Positions 16,591-24,890 of a stretch of 45,503 bases of DNA are shown here, one piece after another. Where the stretch lies: NCBI GenBank assembly GCA_903913865.1, contig CAIWMU010000031.1:1-45503 (forward strand). The letters run 5' to 3'. Origin of the DNA: an uncultured Verrucomicrobia subdivision 3 bacterium. Lineage in GTDB: Bacteria > Verrucomicrobiota > Verrucomicrobiia > Limisphaerales > UBA8199. The first letter of the stretch is position 1; every line of letters begins with the position of its first letter. The position numbers and the translations under genes are program-made. A model generated the notes under the pieces. It was not told the origin of the DNA and did no database searches. It saw only the letters and a program-made list of their open reading frames with translations.

Positions 16591-18393
16591 GTGGCCGGCT
16601 TTTTTTCCCAATCAACCATCGATCGGGTGCGCAGCGCGAGTGACATCGTGGATGTCATTGGCGCCTCCATCCCATTGAAGCGGGCCGGGGCCAACTTCCA
16701 GGCGATCTGCCCTTTTCACAAGGAGAAAACCCCCAGCTTCAACGTCAACCCGCAGAAGCAGATATTTTATTGCTTCGGCTGCCACAAGGGCGGGGATGTG
16801 TTCGCTTTTGTCCGCGATTTCGAAGCGGTGGATTTTCCGGAAGCGGTCCGGCGTTTGGCGGAGCGGGCTAGAATTCCCCTTGATTACGAGAAGGGCGGCC
16901 CGGATCAGGAATCCCGGGACCTGAAGGATCAATTGCTCAAGCTCCACGAGCAGATCACAACCCGCTGGCAATCCGCCCTCCTGAATGATGCCGGGGGCGG
17001 GATCGCACGTGAATACCTGAAACGGCGCGGGGTCTCGGGCGAGGCCGTCACCCTCTTCCGCCTTGGCTACGCCCCGGATCTCTGGGATGACACCGTCACC
17101 TGGGCCCGCTCCAAGGGGCACCCCACAACCCTCGTCGAAAAGGCCGGACTCATTCTCGCCCGGGATGGCGGCGGCCATTACGACCGCTTCAGGGGCCGCC
17201 TCATGTTCCCCATCTGCGATGAACAGGGCCGGGTGATCGGCTTCAGCGGCCGCATTCTTGCCGGGGATGAGAAGACGGCAAAATACGTCAACTCCCCCGA
17301 AACACCCATCTTCACCAAGAGCAAGGTGTTCTTCGGGTTGGACAAGACGAAGCGGGCCATCCTGGATGCCGGGAGTGCCATCATCTGCGAAGGCCAGCTG
17401 GATCTGATCGCCTGCTTCATGGCCGGGGTCCAGAACATCGTCGCACCCCAGGGCACCGCTTTCACCGCCGATCACGCCCGCATCATCAAGCGCTACACCG
17501 GCGAGGTGGTCATGTGCTTTGACTCGGACAACGCCGGTCAGAACGCCACCATGCGCGCATTGGACAGCCTGCTGGCAGCGGGACTCGCGATCAAGGTGGC
17601 CACCGTCCCGCGCCCCCACGACCCGGACAGCCTCATCAAAGCCTCGGGCCCGGATGCCTTTCGACAGGTCATCTCCCAGGCGGAGGGGTTCTTTGATTTT
17701 CTCCTCAACCGCCTCTGCCAGATGAACGACATCCGTTCCGACAAGGGCCGTCTGGACGTGATCCGCGAAATGTCCGAAGCCCTGCTGAAAACCGGCAGCG
17801 CCGTCCTCCTCGACACCTACGCCCAGAAAACCGCCATGCGGCTGGGCGTCACCACCGAGGCGCTGCGAACCGAATTCGCAAAAGCGGGCAAACACATCCC
17901 GCAGCAGCGGGAACAGGCAGACCCGGAGGATCAACCGGATTACACGGAACCCACCCCCCCATCGGAGCCGGAGTGGTGGCTCCTCAAAATCCTATTCCTC
18001 CACGACGATCTCCCCCCATGGATCCGTTCCACACTGGACCCGGCATGGATCCAGCACCCGTTGGTCCGCGGGATCGTGGCCGCCCGGTTCAAAAGCGATG
18101 AAGAAGGCACTTGGGCCGGTCTCGCTACGTTCCTGAACACCCTCGCCCCGGAACAGCAATCCCTTCTCACCCAGGCAGCCGTGGGGGATCGTCCTATTCC
18201 CACTGCCGAACGCCAATTGGTGGATCTGGTCACCCGCATGCGCAACCAGCACTTGGACCGGGAGATCGCGGAGTTGCGGGCCATCCTCAACCACCCAAAC
18301 ACCTCCGATGTCGCCCGCATGGAACTGATCCAGCATCAGGCCAGCCTCCGCACCGCAAAAACAGTCCGCATCACCCCCTCACCACAAGAGTAA
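16591..18393 (+). CDS. dnaG: DNA primase
   Basis: A 600-residue replicative primase that makes RNA primers for DNA synthesis. It starts at GTG with MAGFFSQSTIDRVRSASDIVDVI, the family N-terminus. The CHC2 zinc site is C40, H43, C61 and C64. The TOPRIM domain carries E268 (ICEGQLDLIA) and D311/D313 (CFDSDNAG), which bind catalytic metals. The C-terminal helicase-binding region (about 455-600) is divergent. Its last 95 or so residues occur a second time, in diverged form, at 22821-23117. No Shine-Dalgarno is visible. Confidence 0.97.
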   Translation: MAGFFSQSTIDRVRSASDIVDVIGASIPLKRAGANFQAICPFHKEKTPSFNVNPQKQIFYCFGCHKGGDVFAFVRDFEAVDFPEAVRRLAERARIPLDYEKGGPDQESRDLKDQLLKLHEQITTRWQSALLNDAGGGIAREYLKRRGVSGEAVTLFRLGYAPDLWDDTVTWARSKGHPTTLVEKAGLILARDGGGHYDRFRGRLMFPICDEQGRVIGFSGRILAGDEKTAKYVNSPETPIFTKSKVFFGLDKTKRAILDAGSAIICEGQLDLIACFMAGVQNIVAPQGTAFTADHARIIKRYTGEVVMCFDSDNAGQNATMRALDSLLAAGLAIKVATVPRPHDPDSLIKASGPDAFRQVISQAEGFFDFLLNRLCQMNDIRSDKGRLDVIREMSEALLKTGSAVLLDTYAQKTAMRLGVTTEALRTEFAKAGKHIPQQREQADPEDQPDYTEPTPPSEPEWWLLKILFLHDDLPPWIRSTLDPAWIQHPLVRGIVAARFKSDEEGTWAGLATFLNTLAPEQQSLLTQAAVGDRPIPTAERQLVDLVTRMRNQHLDREIAELRAILNHPNTSDVARMELIQHQASLRTAKTVRITPSPQE

Positions 18394-19103
18394 GCCCTGT
18401 CGTATGCCGTCCCCGGCGTTACCCAGGGCATCCGGCATGAATCCCCGGCAACGCTGAAGGCAGCCCTCCAGAGTGCCAAGGTCCCAGCAGAATTACCCCA
18501 CCCCGCGTCCTCGTGCGGCTCTTTTGTGATCCTTGCTGAAGTCCAGTTGGTAGTGTGAAAGGGGCCCCCCCGAAACCCCACAGGAAACACCGTCGTTTCA
18601 GTCCTCTTTGTGACAGGCAGAATACGCAGGATTTCCGGCCTTTTTCCAGTGATGTTTCCACCTCCGACATGCCACTCCCGCTTGCGTGATTTTCACGCAA
18701 AAATGCGTGAATTTCACGCATTGGCATTTTTGGCAGAGATAAAACTGCGTTTTTATTGGGGTTTTTAGCTGCACATTAGCTGGCACGAGATATGCTTTAT
18801 TGGGAATTTGATGAACCTTGAACCCGTGCATGACGCGAAAACCAGTGCCAAATTCACGCTCTGGCGGGTCTCAGTTTCATGCCATGTTTTTCGTGCAAAA
18901 TCCCCTGGCCGGATGTCGCCCCTGCACCGGATAACCCACCCTCGAAATCTGGATGGAACCAGCCGCCCCTTACAGGGTGCTCCCTCCGGTTTCAACCATA
19001 CCGCCCGGGGCGATGCAGGATCCGCCTCCTTCCCGGGTTCCAGTGGACCCGGGGCCATGTCATTCCCAACCAAAAGAAAACACCAGCAACCAAACCCATA
19101 AAA
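18394..19103. other. Intergenic region between dnaG and the giant repeat gene
   Basis: 710 bp without a convincing gene. It contains ATGCCG/CGGCAT inverted copies just after dnaG, the tandem palindromes at 18682-18720, and an AT-rich stretch at 18730-18800 that may hold a promoter. A Cys-rich minus-strand frame (18598-18831) crosses the palindromes and looks accidental. The frame of the giant protein is open back to 18879, but those residues are not signal-peptide-like. Confidence 0.5.
18682..18720. promoter_or_regulatory. Two tandem operator-like palindromes
   Basis: Site 1 is TTGCGTGA-TTT-TCACGCAA (18682-18700). Site 2 is TGCGTGAA-T-TTCACGCA (18704-18720). Both share the half-site TGCGTGA. 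Their centres are about 21 bp apart, two helical turns, so two dimers would sit on the same DNA face. They lie about 385 bp upstream of the giant secreted protein, and could serve it or an unseen promoter nearby. Confidence 0.6.
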
Positions 19104-22100
19104 ATGCAGACCTCCCTGATTCTTGCAACCCTCCTGACGGCCATTTCAATGAGTGGCCAGCCCCAACAGGTTCGCCCCTCCGAGTGCCAGCCCCGGATGC
19201 AGGAGGCGGATGCCCAGCCGATTCCACTGACCACCCCACAGCAAGCCAATGTGGCCGTGGGAAAAGGCCAACCCATCGCCTGGGACGATGTGGGCAGGAA
19301 GGCTACGTTGGACTATTCGGGTGATGGTCTCTCGGTGTTCACCGCCGGCGGCGCAGTTCGGATGCGATGCAACTTTCAGAAACTGGAAGGGGAAGCCACC
19401 GCCGGGGGCTTGTGGATCCTGTCCACCGCCACGCCTGGCGCGGTCGAGCGGTTCCGTCTGGTGGCCAGTGGCATCAATGGGGTGGCGCTCCCGGTGGAGG
19501 GTGTGGTGGCGATGAACAACCAGAGGGCACGCTTCATCCGACCCGGGCTGACGGAGGAATACTCTGTGAGCGTGGACGGCGTCCGCCAGGATTTCGTGGT
19601 GGAGGAACGCCCCACCGGCAGTGGCGAACTGCGCCTGGAACTTGCGCTCACCGGCGCACGGGCCTCGGCCCGACCCGAAGGCGCACGGCTGGTGATGGAT
19701 GGCTCGGGGCGCAGGCTGGCATACACCCGGTTGAACGTGTTGGATGCCAAAGGCAAACCGTTGCCGGCCCGCATCGTCGTGACGCATCCCTCTCCTGCAG
19801 AAGGCATTCCGGCCTCCGGTGCCGGGAGCCGGTTGCCAGTCCACCCCGCTGCTTTGACAGTGGTGGTGAACGATTCCGGGGCCAATTACCCTGTCCGGAT
19901 TGATCCCACATTCAGCGACGACAACTGGACCAGCATGGACGGCCTTCCAGGTGCGAACGACGCCGTTCATGCCGCGGCAGTGGACGATTCCGGAAACCTC
20001 TATATTGGGGGAAGCTTCACTGCGGTCGCGCACATCGCCGCCAATCATGTGGCCCGTTGGGACGGCTCCGGTTGGTCGGCTCTGGGACCGGGTGTGGACG
20101 GCACCGTCACCTCCCTTGCGGTGTCGGGCGGTGATGTTTACGCGGGTGGCAGTTTCACAAACGCGGGCGGCATGACGGCCCTTCGGATTGCCAGATGGAA
20201 CGGGACCAATTGGTTGGCTCTGGGGGCGGGGCTGAGCGGAACGGTCAGTGCACTGGCAATTTCGGGCAGTGATCTTTACGTGGGAGGCAGTTTCACAAAT
20301 GCCGGGGGAATCGCGGCCCTTCGGATTGCCAAATGGGACGGGAGCGTGTGGTCGGGTCTGGGGGCGGGGTTGAACAGTGGTGTTCGTGCTCTGGCAGTAT
20401 CGGGCACCCATCTGTTCGTGGCAGGATATTTCACGACCGCAGGCGGGATCACGGCAAACCATGTTGCCAGATGGGACGGGACAAACTGGTCGGCCCTGGC
20501 CTCGGGCCTGAACAGTGCTGCTTATGCACTGGCGGTGTCGGGATCTGACCTTTACGTGGGCGGTTATTTCACATCCGCAGGGGTCGCTGGGGCCAACAAC
20601 GTGGCCAAATGGGACGGCACCAGTTGGTCGGCTCTGGGGACGGGGCTTGGCAGCCAGGTGAACGCCCTGGCAGTGTCGGGCAATGATCTCTACGCGGGCG
20701 GCATGTTCACGACTGCAGGCGGAATCGGGGCCGGATATGCCGCCAAATGGGACGGGACCAATTGGGCGGCCCTCGGCGCGGGGCTGAACGGCATGGTTAA
20801 TGCCCTGGCGTTTTCGGGCAATGATCTCTATGTCGGTGGCGTTTTCTCGATCGCAGGCGGTTTCGCGGCCTTCCAGGTTGCCAAATTTGACGGAAGCGGT
20901 TGGTCCCCCATGGGCTCTGGACTGAACGGCCAGGTCACTGCGCTGGCGGTTTCGGGCACGGATCTTTACCTGGGTGGCACCTTCTGGACTGTGGGCGCTA
21001 TCACTGCAAACCACATCGCCAAATGGGACGGAACCAACTGGTCGGCCCTTGGGTCCGGGCTGAACGGCGATGTTAACACACTGGCCGTGTCCGGCACGGA
21101 TCTATATGTGGGCGGTAGTTTCTCGCAGGCAGGCGGAATCACATCCCACGCGTTGGCCAAATGGAACGGAACCAATTGGTCGGCTTTGAGTCTGATACGT
21201 TGGGACACTGTTTATGCACTTCTTTTCTCGGGCAGCAATCTTTATGCAGGCGGCACCTTCAAGATCCCGGGCCCAACCCGGGGAACCAATCTGGCCAAAT
21301 GGGACGGGACGAATTGGTCGCCCCTGGGGATACGGCCGAACGGCCCTGTTTATGCCCTGGCAGTTTCGGGCAGTGACCTGTATGCCGGAGGCAAATTCAC
21401 GAGCGTGGGCGGGGTCGCAGCCACCAATGTGGCCAAATTGAGCGGGACCAACTGGTCAGCCTTGGGGACAGGGACGAGGGGCCCTGTTTATGCGCTCGCA
21501 GCATCCGGCGGTATTCTTTACGCGGGAGGGGCGTTCACCAACACGGGAGCGTTCCCGGCCAAAAATGTGGCAAGCTGGGATGGGAACAGTTGGTCTCCCC
21601 TGGGGACGGGGGTGAAGGGCACTGTCAATGCCCTGGGGGTGTCGGGGGTGTATCTTTATGTTGGCGGCACCTTTACCAACGCGGGCGGCATCGCCGCCAG
21701 CCGGATAGCCAGATGGAATGGAAGCAATTGGTCAGCCTTGGGATCAGGAGTGAACAACCCTGTATTAGCCCTGGCCATGTCGGACACTGCTGTTTACCTA
21801 AGCGGCACTTTCACGACAGCCGGGGGAAAGGTCTCCGCTTACGTGGCCAAACTGCCTGAGGGCCGCCAGGCGCCCGCCACGATCAACCTGACCCAACTGA
21901 ACCAGATCTACAACGGCACCGCCAGGTGCGCTTCCGCCGCCACATTGCCACCGGATCTGGCCGTCACCCTGACCTATGACGGCACAGCCACCTGCCCAAC
22001 CAACGCCGGAACTTACACAGTGGTGGGCACGGTGAACGATCCGGATTACACGGGAACCGTGACAAACATGCTGGTGGTGGCGAAGGCAACTCTTTTTGCC

Positions 22101-22811
22101 GCCGGGGAGAGCCGGTCGCGCCTGTATGGATCCTTGAACCCACACATGATTGTGCGCTACACAGGGTTCGTAAACGGGGAGACATCCTCCGTATTGACCA
22201 CCCGCCCCGTCGCACAGACCTTCGCAACCCGCTCCAGTCCGGTGGGGGATTATGAAATAACAGTCACCGGTGGGACCGCCGCCAACTACGATGTGGTGCC
22301 TGTCTCAGGCGTTTTCACCGTCACCCGTGCGCCCTTGACCGTTTACTGTGACAACCAGACCCGGTTTGAAGGGCAGGAAAATCCTGTGCTGACCGGGACG
22401 GTGACCGGTGTGATTCCTGGAGATGCCATTACTGCGGGATATACGACGACCGCCCTCAAACAAAGCCCGGCCGGAACATACCCGATCCTGCCTGTTTTCA
22501 TGGATCCGGAGGGGAAACTTGGAAACTACAACGTCACGACGAACGCCGGGGTGCTGACCGTGAAGGCGGCTGTAACCGGGGGAATGCTGTCTGTGGATGC
22601 ACGAGACATCCAATTGCCCGGGCCTGAAGGCGGGGTGCGGATCCGGCTGCAAGGGACAGCCAGCCAGGCCTACCGGATTGAGGTGTCCGGGAATCTGGAC
22701 CTCTGGGATGTTCTCACCCGGGGTGTGGCCGGGACGAATGGCGTGTTCGATGTGCGGGACACCCAATCGGGCAGTTTCCCCCACCGCTTTTATAGGGCGG
22801 TTTCCGAGTAG
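19104..22811 (+). CDS. Giant secreted repeat protein with propeller-like and MBG domains
   Basis: A 1235-residue exported protein of unknown function, starting at the ATG at 19104, which opens a signal peptide (MQTSLILATLLTAISMSGQ). Residues about 20-270 form a mixed domain. About 272-919 hold 14 tandem units of roughly 45 residues with the consensus LAVSGSDLYVGGxFTxAGG / VAKWDGTNWSALGxGLNG, resembling beta-propeller blades (enough for two seven-bladed rings). About 926-1155 hold MBG-type Ig-like repeats (YGSLNPHMIVRYTGFVNGE and related). The C-terminal 80 residues (YRIEVSGNLDLWDVLTRG ending HRFYRAVSE) form a small beta domain also present in the BspA-like gene at 43311. The gene ends against a second copy of the dnaG tail. 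A role in surface adhesion or binding is inference. Confidence 0.85.
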   Translation: MQTSLILATLLTAISMSGQPQQVRPSECQPRMQEADAQPIPLTTPQQANVAVGKGQPIAWDDVGRKATLDYSGDGLSVFTAGGAVRMRCNFQKLEGEATAGGLWILSTATPGAVERFRLVASGINGVALPVEGVVAMNNQRARFIRPGLTEEYSVSVDGVRQDFVVEERPTGSGELRLELALTGARASARPEGARLVMDGSGRRLAYTRLNVLDAKGKPLPARIVVTHPSPAEGIPASGAGSRLPVHPAALTVVVNDSGANYPVRIDPTFSDDNWTSMDGLPGANDAVHAAAVDDSGNLYIGGSFTAVAHIAANHVARWDGSGWSALGPGVDGTVTSLAVSGGDVYAGGSFTNAGGMTALRIARWNGTNWLALGAGLSGTVSALAISGSDLYVGGSFTNAGGIAALRIAKWDGSVWSGLGAGLNSGVRALAVSGTHLFVAGYFTTAGGITANHVARWDGTNWSALASGLNSAAYALAVSGSDLYVGGYFTSAGVAGANNVAKWDGTSWSALGTGLGSQVNALAVSGNDLYAGGMFTTAGGIGAGYAAKWDGTNWAALGAGLNGMVNALAFSGNDLYVGGVFSIAGGFAAFQVAKFDGSGWSPMGSGLNGQVTALAVSGTDLYLGGTFWTVGAITANHIAKWDGTNWSALGSGLNGDVNTLAVSGTDLYVGGSFSQAGGITSHALAKWNGTNWSALSLIRWDTVYALLFSGSNLYAGGTFKIPGPTRGTNLAKWDGTNWSPLGIRPNGPVYALAVSGSDLYAGGKFTSVGGVAATNVAKLSGTNWSALGTGTRGPVYALAASGGILYAGGAFTNTGAFPAKNVASWDGNSWSPLGTGVKGTVNALGVSGVYLYVGGTFTNAGGIAASRIARWNGSNWSALGSGVNNPVLALAMSDTAVYLSGTFTTAGGKVSAYVAKLPEGRQAPATINLTQLNQIYNGTARCASAATLPPDLAVTLTYDGTATCPTNAGTYTVVGTVNDPDYTGTVTNMLVVAKATLFAAGESRSRLYGSLNPHMIVRYTGFVNGETSSVLTTRPVAQTFATRSSPVGDYEITVTGGTAANYDVVPVSGVFTVTRAPLTVYCDNQTRFEGQENPVLTGTVTGVIPGDAITAGYTTTALKQSPAGTYPILPVFMDPEGKLGNYNVTTNAGVLTVKAAVTGGMLSVDARDIQLPGPEGGVRIRLQGTASQAYRIEVSGNLDLWDVLTRGVAGTNGVFDVRDTQSGSFPHRFYRAVSE
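20010..21855 (+). repeat. Tandem coding repeats of about 135 bp, 14 units
   Basis: The repeats encode the LYVGGSFT/AKWDGTNWSAL units of the giant protein. They are visibly similar at DNA level, for example AAATGGGACGGGACCAA and close variants recurring in most units. Copy number could therefore change by slippage or recombination. Confidence 0.85.
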
Positions 22812-22820
22812 CTCCGGTGC

Positions 22821-23117
22821 CGATGGACGTGGCATGTGGGCCGGTCTCGGCTCATTCCTGAACACCCTCACGCCGGATCATCAATCCCTACTGACTGAAT
22901 CCGCCGTGGGGGATCGCCCCATCTCCAACTCCGACCCCCAGCTGATGGATCTGGTCACCCGCATGAGGAACCAGCACCAGGACCGGGAGATCGCCGAATT
23001 GCGCGCCATCCTCAACCACCCCAACACCTCCGATGTCGCCCGCATGGAACTGATCCACCACCAGGCCAGCCTACGCACCTCAAAATCCATCCCCATCACC
23101 CCTCCCAACAACAGTAG
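22821..23117 (+). pseudogene. Second, diverged copy of the dnaG 3' end
   Basis: The frame encodes a stretch matching the DnaG C-terminus from W508. Of 89 aligned residues (WAGL...ITP) about 70 are identical by my count, including an unbroken run from DREIAELR to ARMELI. Several nucleotide differences in that run are synonymous (GCG/GCC, GAG/GAA, CGG/CGC, CCA/CCC). Near the end, a one-base offset relative to dnaG removes the expected stop, and the frame reads on to 23223. Similarity persists for perhaps 30 nt past the dnaG stop. It begins within about 10 nt of the giant gene's stop. No primase core is present, so it is a fragment. Confidence 0.85.
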
Positions 23118-23715
23118 GCACTGGCAACTGCCGTCCACGGAAACGCCGAAACCGCGACGATTCAAACCGCTCCAGTGCCCTTTCCTAGACCATATCCACC
23201 GCATCGTGCCGGGACAAAGGTGACATTGGCACGGGAGTCGAGTTGGTCCGTGCGTTGGCGCAAGCCCGCCCCTTGTTGGGCACAAGCCTGCCCAGGTGCT
23301 TTGGGAGCGGTGGGGCAGTCCTCAAATATCTCCCGCCGAGGTGGTCGTGCCACACCGGCGTTACAAAGAACACATTACTGTATGCTGTTAATCGTCTGAT
23401 TGTAAACAGTGTTTAGATTTTTGAAGAAAAAAACAGGCATTGACAACGACCTCCATCAATTTCAAACTGTGTTCAAATCCAAGCATGCAACCCGTGACCA
23501 TCATCTGTCTTGTGAGTTACAGCCCGCGAAAAGGGCACCGGCCATCAAGAGCAGTGAATGGGGCGTGGGGTTCGATCATGCCACGATCTTGTTATTGTGG
23601 CTGGCAGGCCGTTTGGATGTGTGGGTCTCTCCGGAAGGCGGGCTCGACCACTGTGTCTGAAATGACCCTCCCGGCACCACAACCACTCCCAACAACGACA
23701 CACCAAGGCTCCTGA
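23118..23715. other. Non-coding or decayed region
   Basis: About 600 bp between the dnaG-tail copy and the next gene. An AT-rich segment (23380-23450) lies in the middle. Short frames exist on both strands (for example 23409-23660 plus, ending LLLWLAGRLDVWVSPEGG) but none has a recognisable family or good start. It may hold remnants of the event that duplicated the dnaG tail. Confidence 0.45.
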
Positions 23716-24720
23716 ATGAGAATATACAAAATCCGGCTCCTGAGCTGCCTCCCAATGTTCTGCCTTCTCCAAATGGTCTCAACCGCAGGGCAGGCGGCGG
23801 ATGGGGCATTCGAAACCTTTCAACGGTTTGTGAATGGGCAGATACCGGTGGCGGAAGTGGTGGTGCACCGGCAAATAGCATCCACCAACGGCCATGTGAC
23901 CAACCATGAATGGTGGCGTTGCGGATGGCAATCCAACACATGGTATTGCCAGCGGCTGACACCCGCCCCGAACAACCCTGCAAAGCTTGTTCCATTGGCC
24001 AGAAATGAAGTCGTTGGGGAATCCCGCACACATGGCTGGATCATCAGCGACCAGAATGTTCATCTGGTGGCCAGGACAAATCTGGCAAACAGCATTTTGG
24101 ACACGCACGGCGCGTTTCCGCGCGATCTGCTGTTTCGGGCAATTTCCCTGGGAATCCCACGCATAATGAAAATGCGAAAAATTGAGGACGCGCCGGTGGT
24201 CTGGAACCATCTGGAATTCCAAACGACGGTTACCACCGCCCGGGGCGCATCCGGCATGGTCGTGAGCAATTCCCCTCTTGTGGGAAAGGTTCTGCTCAAT
24301 GCTCGCGGGTGCCCCGGTTCAGCGGAATTTCCGAATCTTCCAACGCCGGGCCGGACCGTTGTCGTTTATGAATACAACGGAGAAAACGAGGGGATCCCAA
24401 GCGCCTTCATTGTGAGATATCCCGACGCTGAATATCGTTACGAGTTCCTCTCTTTGGATTTGATGTCCCCGGAATATGCGAAAGGAAACGAATACGTGCC
24501 ATCCATGTTCGCTGATCCGAAACTTGAGCGCTTTGTGACAATTTGGACAAACAGCAACTCCTACTCGCTGGTAAAAGGGAAGATGCGCCCCAATTTCGGC
24601 GGAAAGATCGCCGGCCAGGACACACACCATGTCGGCTTGATCATCCTGATCTCGTTGGCAGCCGTTTCTGGCATTACCCTGACGCTTTGGTACAGGCGTT
24701 CGGGGCACGGTGCAAGGTGA
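23716..24720 (+). CDS. Exported, C-terminally anchored protein of unknown function
   Basis: A 334-residue protein with a signal peptide (about 1-28, ending AGQAA) and a single C-terminal membrane helix (about 304-326, VGLIILISLAAVSGITLTLWYRR) followed by a short basic tail. The bulk would therefore face the periplasm. The middle is rich in aromatic and beta-forming residues and has two nearby cysteines (RCGWQSNTWYCQR). I recognise no family. It starts at ATG 23716, and the glycosyltransferase fusion follows 170 nt after its stop. The pairing with that membrane enzyme and the giant secreted protein may be meaningful. Confidence 0.7.
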   Translation: MRIYKIRLLSCLPMFCLLQMVSTAGQAADGAFETFQRFVNGQIPVAEVVVHRQIASTNGHVTNHEWWRCGWQSNTWYCQRLTPAPNNPAKLVPLARNEVVGESRTHGWIISDQNVHLVARTNLANSILDTHGAFPRDLLFRAISLGIPRIMKMRKIEDAPVVWNHLEFQTTVTTARGASGMVVSNSPLVGKVLLNARGCPGSAEFPNLPTPGRTVVVYEYNGENEGIPSAFIVRYPDAEYRYEFLSLDLMSPEYAKGNEYVPSMFADPKLERFVTIWTNSNSYSLVKGKMRPNFGGKIAGQDTHHVGLIILISLAAVSGITLTLWYRRSGHGAR

Positions 24721-24890
24721 CACCCGCAAGAACGACCCCCACAATTTCACGAGCAACGCTCCTTGCTCCCACTGCATGCTTCAGGGGCGATGCCACCAGG
24801 CCTGTTACCTGAACCGAAAAAAACTTGAGCGCAACAAAGCCAACCTCCCGGACAGCCGCGCAGAACGGAGCTCGGGATTCCGCCCACCCA

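Noticed and set aside
18598-18831. Cys-rich minus-strand frame of 77 codons
   Set aside because: It runs across the tandem palindromes, which would explain its odd composition, and it has no recognisable motif spacing.
20010-21855. Regularly spaced repeats resembling an array
   Set aside because: The 135-bp units stay in frame, encode a consistent protein motif and lack CRISPR repeat-spacer structure.
22597-23223. 208-codon frame as an independent gene
   Set aside because: Its first part is a shadow of the giant protein's 3' end. Only the later part is meaningful, as a dnaG-tail fragment.
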